Shown here: positions 7,969 to 16,404 of the stretch, piece after piece
How positions within the stretch are numbered: the stretch's first letter is position 1
Layout: each line of letters starts with the position of its first letter
Assembly: GCA_039939375.1 (NCBI GenBank)
Contig: JBDVJO010000003.1
Coordinates: forward strand, 62,001 to 126,000
Direction of reading: 5' to 3'
DNA: 64,000 nt
From: Paracrocinitomix sp039939375
GTDB taxonomy: Bacteria; Bacteroidota; Bacteroidia; Flavobacteriales_D; Crocinitomicaceae
Made by a program: the position numbers and the translations under genes
The notes under the pieces: generated by a model
Database searches by the model: none
Told to the model about the DNA's origin: nothing
What the model saw: the letters and a program-made list of their open reading frames with translations, nothing else

Positions 7969-8799
7969 ATGAAGAGAATCACACTGTTGTTCGTTTGTTG
8001 CTTTCCATTTTTGAGTAATGCTCAATTCGATTTTAATCCAGATGACTTAACTAAGTTATTGGATGGTTCAATAGAGTCAGATCGTCCTGGGCAAGCTATG
8101 AATCCAAGAAGTTGTGGAATAATGACGATTCAATTGCAAACGGGAGGCAGTTTTGCTAGATCAACTTTTAATCCAAACGGACACATTAATTCGTTCTCCA
8201 CTCCTACCCAATTGAAATTAGGGCTAACTGGCAATCTTGAATTAAACACATCTTTCAGTTACATCTATTCTGACTATGATGACGGTTTTTTTGAGTATCA
8301 GTTCGGAGGGTTTCCTTCTCCATCTATAAATTTAAGATATACTGTTTTGAATGGAGATAAATGGAAACCTTATTTAGGGATTCAAGCTGGATTCACTCCT
8401 TCGTCCAGTAGAGGCAATTTTCAACAGCCCCAATTTGGAAGCTCATATTTCTTGCTAACCTCTAACCGATTTGATAAATTATCAGTAAACACAAATTTTG
8501 GTGTTTCTTTCAGCGGATTTGGTTTAGGAGCCGATACTTATGTGTTACCATACGTTGTTAATTTGGGCTATGCAATTAATAGTAAATGGAGTGTATTCGC
8601 TGAAGCGTTTGGAGAAGCAAGGTCATCAAGTTTAAATATTGATGGCGGAGTGGCTTATGGATTAAATTCAAGCTTACAATTAGATGCTTTTGGCGGCTGG
8701 TTAGGCGGAAACAGCTGGTTCGCTGAAATTGGATTGACTTGGAAATATAGCTTTTTGAAAGCTATGGCTAAAAAGAAAATAAACGAACTGTTTAAGTAA
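7969..8799 (+). CDS. Outer-membrane transporter-like protein (phenol MetA-like family)
   Basis: This 276-residue protein starts with signal peptide MKRITLLFVCCFPFLSNAQ, and an IESDRPGQAMNP motif follows at about residue 34. That pattern is typical of the Bacteroidota 'transporter' proteins related to the MetA-pathway phenol degradation family. The rest is a run of amphipathic beta-strands. I chose ATG 7969; a TTG-led extension to 7942 would place the start inside the upstream terminator hairpin and spoil the signal peptide. Substrate unknown. It converges on an exported protein gene, 2 bp apart. Confidence 0.75.
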   Translation: MKRITLLFVCCFPFLSNAQFDFNPDDLTKLLDGSIESDRPGQAMNPRSCGIMTIQLQTGGSFARSTFNPNGHINSFSTPTQLKLGLTGNLELNTSFSYIYSDYDDGFFEYQFGGFPSPSINLRYTVLNGDKWKPYLGIQAGFTPSSSRGNFQQPQFGSSYFLLTSNRFDKLSVNTNFGVSFSGFGLGADTYVLPYVVNLGYAINSKWSVFAEAFGEARSSSLNIDGGVAYGLNSSLQLDAFGGWLGGNSWFAEIGLTWKYSFLKAMAKKKINELFK

Positions 8800-8801
8800 A
8801 A

Positions 8802-9362
8802 TTAGAGCTTACTCTTTTTCTTTCTTTTCAGGTAAGAGATTTTATTTTCAATGATTTCTACTTCACCTTCAAATTTTGAATAAGAGACTTGTCTAATATC
8901 TTGTTTTGGAAAAATTTGATATCCGACATGCTGTTGATCAATAAAATATATTGTAAAAGTTGTTTCTCCTAGTCTTGTTGTTAATGCACCTTTATTCATT
9001 ATCCCTAGTTCCCTCAGCGATACAGATTCTTTAGGTTTTAATTCATGTTTAATGATTGAATTCATATTACAGTAAACTTTAGAATTTGGAAAGTACATCT
9101 TTCCATTAAACGAGAATTCAAATTGATTATAGGATGGGCAACTATTTGTAGTAACGTACATTATTGAATCAGAATCATTTTTTAAGGTGAAATGAAAAAA
9201 CAATGTGGTGTCTATGCCCCATTTATTTTCCTTTATCAACAATTCTATTGAGTCTAATTCAACTTTTAGTTCTGATGAGATATCAATCAAAGAATCACTT
9301 TTTTGAGCAAATGCGTTTCCATTAAAACACGATATTAAACCTAAGAAAAGAAACAATCTCAT
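8802..9362 (-). CDS. Hypothetical exported protein
   Basis: This 186-residue protein has a clear signal peptide (MRLFLFLGLISCFNGNAFA, cut before QKS) and a single beta-sandwich-like domain. The TTLFFHFTLKNDSDSIMYV stretch and the polar C-terminus recall BsuPI-like or immunoglobulin-like exported domains, but I cannot assign the family firmly. The last residues are very basic (KRKKKSKL). It lies 83 bp downstream of the large SpoIIE phosphatase gene and on the same strand. Confidence 0.65.
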   Translation of the reverse strand: MRLFLFLGLISCFNGNAFAQKSDSLIDISSELKVELDSIELLIKENKWGIDTTLFFHFTLKNDSDSIMYVTTNSCPSYNQFEFSFNGKMYFPNSKVYCNMNSIIKHELKPKESVSLRELGIMNKGALTTRLGETTFTIYFIDQQHVGYQIFPKQDIRQVSYSKFEGEVEIIENKISYLKRKKKSKL

Positions 9363-9445
9363 TAAATAAATCTAAAGAAAAAACTGTTTAGAATAGTATT
9401 CTACAAAAGGTTTAGCAAAAAATTAACTCCAGAATATAAGTCTTA

Positions 9446-12400
9446 TTATATCTTCACTCCCATGACACAGACGTCATCCAATTGATTATTCTCACCTTTC
9501 CAATTATCAAAGGCAACTTCTATTTTACTATGCTGTTCTTCAAACGGAACGTTAGCTAAAGAAGCCAATAATTCATGAAATTGTCGTTGGGAGAACTTCT
9601 TCGTACGCTCTCCTCCAAATTGATCTGGATATCCATCTGACGAAATATAAATTAAGTCATTTTCAAAAACATCCATTGAATGGCATTCAAAGTGCTTGAT
9701 TGCAAAGTCGCTCGCACTTACCCCAGACTTATCTCCTTTAATGACCGTCAACTCATTATCTCTAACCACGTGCAAATTAATATTAGCACCAGCAAACTCA
9801 ATAGATTGGGATTCTTTATCCCAGATACAAATCCCTAAATCCATACCGTCCTCTATTTCATTACTAGAATCGTCCGCATCTGCACTAAATGCAAACCTCA
9901 AACCTGCTCTTAAAAAGGCCAAAATCATTGACGGATCATCTAATCCTTTTTCGTTCACAGCCTGATCAAGAATATTTTTACCGATAATACTCATCAAAGC
10001 CCCTGGAACTCCATGTCCAGTACAATCCACAACTGCAAAGAACACTTTACCTGCTGATCTTTCTACCCAGTAAAAATCTCCACTTACAATATCTCTAGGT
10101 CGGTAAAAGACGAAACTGTTAGGTAACAATTGACTCATGAAAGAACTTGACGGCAAAATTCCGTTTTGTATTCTTTTAGCATAATTTATGCTGGACATGA
10201 TGTCTTTATTCTTTTCCTCCAACTGAATGGTTCTTTCCTCCACTTTTTGTTCTAAAGTGTCATATAATGCGGCATTATTTATTGCAGCTCCTGTATAAGA
10301 TGCAAGTGTGTTTACCAAATCAAGGTGATAACTTGTATACGCATGTTTTTTAAAACTTTGAACGGTTAACACGCCTATCACCTTTCCATCTCCATGCATT
10401 GGACAGAAAATCAATGAATTTGGCATTTCTCCTGAAGGCACCTTTATAGCATTAACGTATTTATGGTATTCGTTCAAATTATCATTCAGCAAAATTGTTT
10501 GATCATTTTCCACACACCAAACCGTATAATTATCCTTGTCATCCATTGAAATGAATTCTACTGGATCTCTTTCTCCGTTTTCAAATTCATATTTGTATTC
10601 AATGGCATTCATGTCTTGATGGTAGAGTCTTACACCAAATATTTCTGCATCCATTAACTTAGCTACGCTTTCGTATAAGGCTTCAAAGATCTCTTCAAAT
10701 TCTAGACTAGCGGATATTTCAACTCCGAGCTTACTCAATAACTTCGTGTTCTCGTAATTTGATTGCAATTCTTCTTTTTGCAACCTCACTTCTTTTGTTC
10801 GCTCTTCTACCCTTTCTTCCATGTTTTCATAGAGTCCTGCGTTATCTAAGGCGATTGCAATGTAGTTGGCAAGTGATCGAACAATTGTTAGCTCTCTATC
10901 TCCGTAAGCATTCTCAGCAAGTGTTTGGACAGATAGTACACCCATTGTTTTGTATTTCGCAATTAACGGGATGTAGATAATAGAATTGGGTTGTTCCCCG
11001 GCAAGTGGTGATGGATCGGCTCCTGTAACCGCCAATCTTTCTTCCATTGTCCCTACAACAATTTCTTCTGAATTTAAAAAGCACTTCGTTGCAATTCTCC
11101 CCTTATCATTCAAGTCATAGTTGAAACTGTTCAGTTTATTCCCACTTTCAATTGGTTCTGGAAAATGCAAGTCAAATGTCTCTTCACGATAGATCCCGAT
11201 ACCTAGATTCTGCGCGTCCATCAACTTATTTACATTCTCGTATACCTTTTCTATAATTTCGATAACAGATAATGTTGAAGTAATTTGCTTCCCTATTTCA
11301 TTCAATAAAATAGTTCTATCATGAGAATTTTGCAGCTCTAGCTGGGCATTATGAATCTCTGTAATATCTGATGCAACACTAACATAGTTAGTTATTTCAT
11401 TTTGATCATTGAGAAGCGGAGTCACTGAAAATGATATCCAGTAGGCATCATCATTTTCCCTGTGAAAACTAGACAATTCCATAGTAAACACTTCACCACT
11501 CTCAAAATTCTTTGTTAGTTGATCTCGTTTTTGAATCGGCAATTCGGGTCCGTTGTAAAAATCTAAAAAATACTTTCCTTTAACATCTCCCAATTTAAGA
11601 CCCGTTAATTTTTCAAATCCTTGATTCACCCATTCAACCTTAATTTCTTTATCAAAGATGACAATTGAGTTGGTCGTATAATTGGTTGCCAAAGACAACA
11701 CTCTTAATTCCTTTTCTTTTTTATTGATGTATCTTAACCTTAAGATCATCAATAACACCAAAACAACAGCGAAAGCTAGTAAACCAATTATTAGGTTTCT
11801 GTTCAGACGTTGATTTTCTAGCTCTAATTCGTGGTTAATTTTTTCCTCATTCAACTGAGCAATCTTATTCTCATTCACCATCCGTTCATAGTTGGATTGG
11901 TATTTTTGATTCTGCTCTTCAAACTGAGATGAATTCAAGGAATCTTTAAACCTAGTGTACTTAATGAGAGCAGTATATGTTTTTTTGTAATCACTTAATG
12001 AATCATAAATGGCAATTTGAACTTGATAATTATCCATTTTCTCTTTGCTCAGGTTCAAAGCATTCGCTATTGCAAGGCCGTCTTTAGTTGCATCTATTGC
12101 CTTGTAATATTCACCTAACAAAATATAGGTTTCCGCTAATTGAGAGTACGCATACGCTTCAAATCGCGGTTTCCTGTTAATGCTGAAAAATTCAATTGCT
12201 TCTACATATATTTCTTCTGCAGTTTCAAATTCACCGTTCAAACGGTAATACATTCCCAAAGCGATATATGGTTTTTCACCCTCTCCTAGCTTTCCTGATT
12301 CATAAAGCGAATAGACTCTAGAGAAATAGTCAAATGCTGACTTTTCATCTCCGTTTTCATAATAGATATCGGCAATGTAATTATAGATGTCAGCCAACGA

Positions 12401-12937
12401 TTCATAATCATTTCTTTGCTGAGCGATTCTCACTGCTTTATTATAGTACGAAATTCCAGATTCTGAATCCCCCATGGAATACTTAACAAACCCAAAACTT
12501 CGGTAGATTGAAATCAATTGATCATTTAGCCTCAAATCTTCAGCAATGACTAAGGAACGGCTTAAGTAGTTAGTAGCCTCATAATAATTTAAGTAATAGT
12601 TGGTGTAGACAAATGCCGCATTTTTACAGGCGAAGTATTCACCTTTTCTATATTCAATCTTTTTGGCCATGTGTTCAGCCATTAAAGCATATTCTAATGA
12701 CTGTTCAAAATCTATCTGCACATAGACTTTAGCGATATCATTGAGCACATCAACTTTTTCAGCAGATTCATCTAGATTGACCATTACAGAAATCAAAGAA
12801 TCCGCTTTATTTTCATTTGTTCCTTGGAGCGCAAACGAATACGTACTGCCTAAAAGCAATAACAACAAGGATAAGATTTTGATATTTCGGGTATAGGTGA
12901 GCACTACATTTCTAAGATAGCAATTAATCCAAAACAA
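9446..12937 (-). CDS. TPR-PAS-GAF-GAF sensor with SpoIIE-type PP2C phosphatase output
   Basis: This 1163-residue signalling protein has five parts. A signal or anchor segment covers about residues 20-37. A long tetratricopeptide region covers about 60-330 and is probably periplasmic. A coiled coil leads into a transmembrane helix (about 381-400). A cytoplasmic PAS domain follows (about 412-528), then two GAF domains (about 545-700 and 735-890) joined by coiled coils. The output is a SpoIIE PP2C-type Ser/Thr phosphatase (about 920-1163), with metal-binding motifs SGDFYW, DCTGHG and SSDGYPDQ and the terminal QLDDVCV. Such proteins dephosphorylate anti-sigma-antagonist or SiaC-like partners. No STAS, kinase or sigma gene is adjacent. 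A SiaC-like gene lies 30 kb away. The exact N-terminus is uncertain because 20 residues precede the hydrophobic core. Confidence 0.88.
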   Translation of the reverse strand: MFWINCYLRNVVLTYTRNIKILSLLLLLLGSTYSFALQGTNENKADSLISVMVNLDESAEKVDVLNDIAKVYVQIDFEQSLEYALMAEHMAKKIEYRKGEYFACKNAAFVYTNYYLNYYEATNYLSRSLVIAEDLRLNDQLISIYRSFGFVKYSMGDSESGISYYNKAVRIAQQRNDYESLADIYNYIADIYYENGDEKSAFDYFSRVYSLYESGKLGEGEKPYIALGMYYRLNGEFETAEEIYVEAIEFFSINRKPRFEAYAYSQLAETYILLGEYYKAIDATKDGLAIANALNLSKEKMDNYQVQIAIYDSLSDYKKTYTALIKYTRFKDSLNSSQFEEQNQKYQSNYERMVNENKIAQLNEEKINHELELENQRLNRNLIIGLLAFAVVLVLLMILRLRYINKKEKELRVLSLATNYTTNSIVIFDKEIKVEWVNQGFEKLTGLKLGDVKGKYFLDFYNGPELPIQKRDQLTKNFESGEVFTMELSSFHRENDDAYWISFSVTPLLNDQNEITNYVSVASDITEIHNAQLELQNSHDRTILLNEIGKQITSTLSVIEIIEKVYENVNKLMDAQNLGIGIYREETFDLHFPEPIESGNKLNSFNYDLNDKGRIATKCFLNSEEIVVGTMEERLAVTGADPSPLAGEQPNSIIYIPLIAKYKTMGVLSVQTLAENAYGDRELTIVRSLANYIAIALDNAGLYENMEERVEERTKEVRLQKEELQSNYENTKLLSKLGVEISASLEFEEIFEALYESVAKLMDAEIFGVRLYHQDMNAIEYKYEFENGERDPVEFISMDDKDNYTVWCVENDQTILLNDNLNEYHKYVNAIKVPSGEMPNSLIFCPMHGDGKVIGVLTVQSFKKHAYTSYHLDLVNTLASYTGAAINNAALYDTLEQKVEERTIQLEEKNKDIMSSINYAKRIQNGILPSSSFMSQLLPNSFVFYRPRDIVSGDFYWVERSAGKVFFAVVDCTGHGVPGALMSIIGKNILDQAVNEKGLDDPSMILAFLRAGLRFAFSADADDSSNEIEDGMDLGICIWDKESQSIEFAGANINLHVVRDNELTVIKGDKSGVSASDFAIKHFECHSMDVFENDLIYISSDGYPDQFGGERTKKFSQRQFHELLASLANVPFEEQHSKIEVAFDNWKGENNQLDDVCVMGVKI

Positions 12938-12960
12938 CCGTCAACCTTTAGACTAAACAC

Positions 12961-12993
12961 AAAAAAAACCTGCTCAATGATATTGAACAGGTT
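12961..12993 (-). terminator. Terminator of the rpsF-rpsR-rplI operon
   Basis: On the minus strand a 12-bp stem (AACCTGTTCAAT with ATTGAGCAGGTT, one G-U pair, three-base loop) is followed by eight T. It lies 26 bp after the rplI stop and separates the ribosomal operon from the large phosphatase gene. Confidence 0.88.
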
Positions 12994-13018
12994 TTAAACA
13001 AGTTTTATAATCTGAAAA

Positions 13019-13465
13019 TTATTCAGCAATCACCTCAAAATCGAATGATTTTGAAACTTCTTTATGAAGATTTGCAATTGCAGTATAAGAACCAACTTCT
13101 TTCACTGGTTCTTGCTCAATTTTCAATGATTTTCTATCAATCTCAATTCCTTCAGCTTTTAAAGCATCAGCAAGAGCTATTGTTGTGATAGATCCGAAGA
13201 TTTTTCCGTTTTCACCAACTTTCGCAGCTACTTTAAGAGAAATTCCTTCAAATTTAGCAGCGATTGCTTCTGCCTCTTCTTTTATTTTAGACTCTTTATG
13301 AGATCTTTGTTTCATTACTTCGGCATGCGCCTTTTTAGCTGATTCAGTTGCTAAAATTGCATAACCTTGAGGAATTAAGAAGTTTCTTCCGTATCCAGCT
13401 TTCACTGCAACTACTTCATCCTTATACCCCAAATTATCTACGTTTTTCTTTAATATAATTTCCAT
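13019..13465 (-). CDS. rplI: 50S ribosomal protein L9
   Basis: This 148-residue L9 binds 23S rRNA domain V and forms the elongated stalk near L1. The N-terminal RNA-binding domain starts MEIILKKNVDNLG and includes VKAGYGRNFLIPQGYA, the family signature. A charged linker helix follows (about 52-80) and then the C-terminal domain with KIFGSIT. Length is standard. It is last in the rpsF-rpsR-rplI operon, 47 bp after rpsR, with a terminator downstream. Confidence 0.98.
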   Translation of the reverse strand: MEIILKKNVDNLGYKDEVVAVKAGYGRNFLIPQGYAILATESAKKAHAEVMKQRSHKESKIKEEAEAIAAKFEGISLKVAAKVGENGKIFGSITTIALADALKAEGIEIDRKSLKIEQEPVKEVGSYTAIANLHKEVSKSFDFEVIAE

Positions 13466-13512
13466 TGTGTATAGATTAATTCGCTTACCAAAATGATAAA
13501 CGGGTTAAACAA

Positions 13513-13776
13513 TTACTTCATTAAGTCAGCTACGTAAGGTAAAATTGCAAGGTGTCTTGCTCTTTTCACTGCTTTGTTAACTCTCTTTTGGAATTTTTGT
13601 GAAGTACCAGTTACTCTTCTTGGTAAAATTTTACCTTGCTCGTTAATGAACTTAAGAAGGAAATCTGGGTTTTTGTAATCTACATATTTGATTCCGCTTT
13701 TCTTGAAACGACAATATTTGTCTTTTTTAATCTCAATGTTAATCGGAGTTAAATATCTAATATCTGATTGTGCCAT
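13513..13776 (-). CDS. rpsR: 30S ribosomal protein S18
   Basis: This 87-residue basic protein forms a heterodimer with S6 on the 30S platform. The KKYCRF-type opening is here KKDKYCRFKKSGI (about residues 18-30), followed by the ILPRRVTGTSQKFQKRVNKA core, nearly identical to S18 family proteins. It sits 25 bp after rpsF and before rplI, the normal order. Confidence 0.98.
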   Translation of the reverse strand: MAQSDIRYLTPINIEIKKDKYCRFKKSGIKYVDYKNPDFLLKFINEQGKILPRRVTGTSQKFQKRVNKAVKRARHLAILPYVADLMK

Positions 13777-13801
13777 TTTTTAAATTTCAATTAATTAAAC
13801 A

Positions 13802-14140
13802 CTAAGCCTCTGCTTTAGCGGCTTTTCTTGTCTTTTCTGCAAAAGCAATATGATCGCTTTCCATTCTTACTGTTAAGAATCTCATGATTCTCTCGTCTCT
13901 TTTGAACTCAACTTCCAATTTCTTAATTAGAGTTCCGTCATTTTCAAATTCAACCAAGTTGTAAAAGCCAGTAGATTTCTTTTGGATTTGATAAGCAAGC
14001 TTTTTCAATCCCCAGAATTCATTGTGTTTAATTTTACCACCATTTTTGGTGATATAATCTTCATAGACTTTTACTGCTTCCTTTGCCTGTTCTTCAGACA
14101 AAACGGGAGTTAAAATGAAAACAGTTTCGTACCTATTCAT
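13802..14140 (-). CDS. rpsF: 30S ribosomal protein S6
   Basis: This 112-residue protein opens MNRYETVFILTPVLSE and carries the conserved KLAYQIQKKSTGFYNLVEF segment (about 48-66), both typical of S6. It partners with S18. The C-terminus is short and Ala/Lys-rich, without the glutamate tail known in Escherichia coli. It is first in the operon and has a well-formed promoter 25 to 53 bp upstream. The leader is only about 19 nt, too short for an elaborate S6:S18 autoregulatory RNA. Confidence 0.98.
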   Translation of the reverse strand: MNRYETVFILTPVLSEEQAKEAVKVYEDYITKNGGKIKHNEFWGLKKLAYQIQKKSTGFYNLVEFENDGTLIKKLEVEFKRDERIMRFLTVRMESDHIAFAEKTRKAAKAEA

Positions 14141-14164
14141 AATTTATTTGTTAAAATTAGGGTG

Positions 14165-14193
14165 CAAAGATAGGGTTTTTCTCCGGAACGCAA
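14165..14193 (-). promoter_or_regulatory. Promoter of the rpsF operon (TTG and TATCTTTG)
   Basis: On the minus strand, TTG (14193-14191) is followed after 18 bp by TATCTTTG (14172-14165), matching the Bacteroidota -33 TTG and -7 TAnnTTTG elements. The predicted start of transcription is about 20 nt before the rpsF ATG. Confidence 0.65.
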
Positions 14194-14297
14194 GGGATTA
14201 TTACAGAAATTCATGTTTTTTTGTGTGTTCCCTCCAAAAGCAATTACAATGTTAATAAATCCTTGCAAGTTCAAATCAACATTGGGACTGAATTTGA

Positions 14298-14305
14298 TAT
14301 ATTTG
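14298..14305 (+). promoter_or_regulatory. -7 box TATATTTG for dnaX
   Basis: An exact TAnnTTTG match lies 16 bp before the dnaX ATG, implying a very short leader. No -33 TTG is found at the usual spacing. Confidence 0.5.
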
Positions 14306-14321
14306 TTCTTCAAATTTTGAC

Positions 14322-15443
14322 ATGAGTAATTTCGTTGTATCAGCAAGAAAATATAGACCACAGACTTTTGAATCTGTTGTTGGGCAAGAAGCCATCACAA
14401 CTACCTTAAAGAATGCCATCAAAAATGACCATTTAGCGCAAGCGTTCTTATTTTTTGGATCAAGAGGAGTTGGAAAAACAACCACTGCAAGAATTTTGGC
14501 TAAAACATTAAATTGTTTTAACCTGCAGGAAAATATAGAGCCTTGTAATAGTTGTGAGTCGTGTAATTCATTCAATGAAGGACATTCATTTAATATTCTA
14601 GAACTAGATGCAGCTTCAAACAACTCGGTAGATGATATCAGAAATTTGATAGACCAGGTGAGAATTGCTCCTCAAGTAGGAAAACATAAAATCTTCATCA
14701 TTGATGAGGTGCACATGTTATCGCAATCTGCCTTTAATGCTTTTTTAAAGACTTTAGAAGAGCCACCAGAACATGCTGTTTTTATTTTAGCAACTACTGA
14801 AAAGCATAAAATCTTACCTACGATATTATCTAGATGTCAGATTTTCGATTTCCACCGGATTCAAATTGTTGATATCGTCAGTCATTTAATGCGTATCGCA
14901 AAGAATGAAAAAATTAAGGCAGACGAAAAAGCATTGCATGTAATTGCGCAAAAAGCAGACGGTGCATTAAGAGATGCCTTATCCATCTTTGACCAAATCG
15001 TTTCGTTTAGTAATAATAATGTGACGTACGAATCTGTACTTCAAAACTTGAATGTTTTGGATTACGATTACTATTTTAAAATCACAGATTTTGCTTTAGA
15101 AGGAAACATTCCTGAGAATCTGTTAACCTACAATGAAATCTTAGTCAATGGATTTGACGGGAGCCAATTTATTTTAGGATTAGCTGAGCACCTGAGAAAC
15201 TTGTTAGTATGTAAAGACCCAAAAACATTGGATCTATTGGATATTCCAGGTGAATTAAAAGAAAAATACTTAGAACAATCTGCGAAAGTAAATCAAGACT
15301 TTGTTTTAACAAGTTTGGACTTAATGCGCGCAACTGAGGCTGGTTTCAAACCAAGTAAAAATAAAAGGTTACATGTAGAGTTAGCCTTGATGAAGTACTC
15401 AAGTGTGGCATCAACCCTTAAAAAACAAGCAGCCGTATCTTAA
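14322..15443 (+). CDS. dnaX: DNA polymerase III gamma/tau subunit, 0-frame part (gamma-like)
   Basis: This 373-residue clamp-loader ATPase part of DnaX has the opening YRPQTFESVVGQ. It also has the Walker A loop GSRGVGKT (46-53), zinc cysteines 65, 75, 78 and 81, the Walker B/DEVH segment at 128-131, and the arginine finger in TILSRCQIF (Arg171). It ends at TAA 15441-15443, after clamp-loader domain III, with no tau tail. The missing tau C-terminal domain is encoded just downstream in the -1 frame, so either the gene is broken or it makes a short gamma form from this frame and tau by frameshift. As a stand-alone product it would resemble E. coli gamma, which is also made without the DnaB/alpha-binding domains. 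Function is firm; the expression mode is not. Confidence 0.93.
   Translation: MSNFVVSARKYRPQTFESVVGQEAITTTLKNAIKNDHLAQAFLFFGSRGVGKTTTARILAKTLNCFNLQENIEPCNSCESCNSFNEGHSFNILELDAASNNSVDDIRNLIDQVRIAPQVGKHKIFIIDEVHMLSQSAFNAFLKTLEEPPEHAVFILATTEKHKILPTILSRCQIFDFHRIQIVDIVSHLMRIAKNEKIKADEKALHVIAQKADGALRDALSIFDQIVSFSNNNVTYESVLQNLNVLDYDYYFKITDFALEGNIPENLLTYNEILVNGFDGSQFILGLAEHLRNLLVCKDPKTLDLLDIPGELKEKYLEQSAKVNQDFVLTSLDLMRATEAGFKPSKNKRLHVELALMKYSSVASTLKKQAAVS
15417..15443 (+). other. dnaX: Candidate slippage site in dnaX (A6 tract)
   Basis: Six A (15420-15425) are read in frame as Lys-Lys. The last -1-frame stop, TAA at 15419-15421, overlaps the start of the tract, and the 0-frame stop is at 15441-15443. 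The shift must therefore fall in this 22-base gap, and the A6 run is its only obvious slippery sequence. Adding one A would read on as KKTSSRILSFR into the tau domain. The canonical A AAA AAC heptamer is present but in the wrong codon phase, so RNA-polymerase slippage or an undercalled A is as likely as ribosomal slippage. Confidence 0.6.
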
Positions 15444-16069
15444 GTTTTAGAGACATAGAAATTTTACCATTCCCTGGGCAAAATGAGCCTAAAGAACTGG
15501 TGGCGCAACAACCAAAAGCTCAAGACAAACCTAAAGAAAAAGTGGTCATGGGAGCTGCGGGAATCGCCCAAGCGGTTGAACGTAAAAAAATCACCCAACC
15601 TGTTGGACGATTCAATTCAAATAGTATAGGCATCAACTCTACGTTAAACCCTACTGTTAGAAAAAACAAAGGTGGTGTTCAAGAACAACTTCAAGAAAGA
15701 AGCGAAGAATATACCATTGAACAATTTGAACATGCTTGGAAAGAGTTTGCTTTGAAAATCAAGCGAGAGAAAAAAGACAGTCTTTATGCTACCTTGATGT
15801 CAACTGAAAAGAATGTCGGATCTGACCATATGGTTACCCTTGAAATTCAAAACTCTATTCAACAAACAGAGTTGGACGAATATAAAGGTGAGATAGTGAG
15901 AGCCCTAAGACTAAAATTAAACAACACTAACATCAATCTTTCATACAACATCACTGAAAAGAAATCAGTTCAGGTGATGGATAGCAAAGCAACATTTGAT
16001 AAGCTTGCAGAAGAAAATAGCTCCCTAAACAAATTCAGGAAGCTATTCAATTTAGATATCGAGTTTTAA
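15425..16069 (+). CDS. dnaX: DNA polymerase III tau C-terminal part (-1 frame of dnaX)
   Basis: This is the -1-frame continuation of dnaX, 214 codons, giving a fused protein of about 582 residues, a normal length for tau in this phylum. It starts with a low-complexity linker rich in Pro, Gln and Lys. A compact C-terminal domain follows: YTIEQFEHAWKEFALKIKRE at about residues 86-105 of this part, then a segment ending FRKLFNLDIEF. That matches the tau tail that contacts the polymerase alpha subunit. A GTG at 15500 could in principle start an independent protein, but the frame is open back to 15422 and the position fits a tau tail exactly. It ends 4 bp from the convergent yajC gene. Confidence 0.75.
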   Translation, partial: TSSRILSFRDIEILPFPGQNEPKELVAQQPKAQDKPKEKVVMGAAGIAQAVERKKITQPVGRFNSNSIGINSTLNPTVRKNKGGVQEQLQERSEEYTIEQFEHAWKEFALKIKREKKDSLYATLMSTEKNVGSDHMVTLEIQNSIQQTELDEYKGEIVRALRLKLNNTNINLSYNITEKKSVQVMDSKATFDKLAEENSSLNKFRKLFNLDIEF

Positions 16070-16073
16070 TCGA

Positions 16074-16400
16074 TTATTTCTTTTGGTTGGCCAACATATC
16101 GTCAGGATTTGCCGATACTGAACCTTTTTCAACTCTTAATTTTCCAGCTCCTTCTGTAGAGATAAGAATTGTATTCTCATTTATTTCAAGAACTTTACCA
16201 TGAATTCCACCGGCCGTTACAATTTTATCACCAGTTGCTAAACCTTCTCTAAACTGTTTTGCAGCCTTTGATTTTTTAATCTGTGGTCTTAACATGAAAA
16301 AGTAAAATACTAATCCAATTAAACCAAACATTAAAATTTGTTGGAAAAATGCTCCTTCAGGAGCTTCACTTGCTTGTAATAATATATAATTCAACTTCAT
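16074..16400 (-). CDS. yajC: Preprotein translocase subunit YajC
   Basis: This 108-residue accessory protein of the SecDF-YajC complex has one membrane helix (about residues 20-38, ILMFGLIGLVFYFFMLRPQ) and a small cytoplasmic domain with GDKIVTAGGIHGKVLEI (about 57-73), the family signature. It is last in the leucine dehydrogenase-nusB-DUF1573-yajC transcript, 4 bp after the DUF1573 gene. Confidence 0.95.
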   Translation of the reverse strand: MKLNYILLQASEAPEGAFFQQILMFGLIGLVFYFFMLRPQIKKSKAAKQFREGLATGDKIVTAGGIHGKVLEINENTILISTEGAGKLRVEKGSVSANPDDMLANQKK

Positions 16401-16404
16401 AATT

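Noticed and set aside
14141..14164. S6:S18 autoregulatory leader RNA before rpsF
   Set aside because: The leader from the predicted promoter is only about 19 nt, too short for the known structured motif.
15420..15426. Canonical A AAA AAC ribosomal slippery heptamer in dnaX
   Set aside because: The heptamer is present but out of phase with the reading frame in use, so simultaneous tandem slippage as in classical sites does not fit. The A run itself is kept as a candidate.
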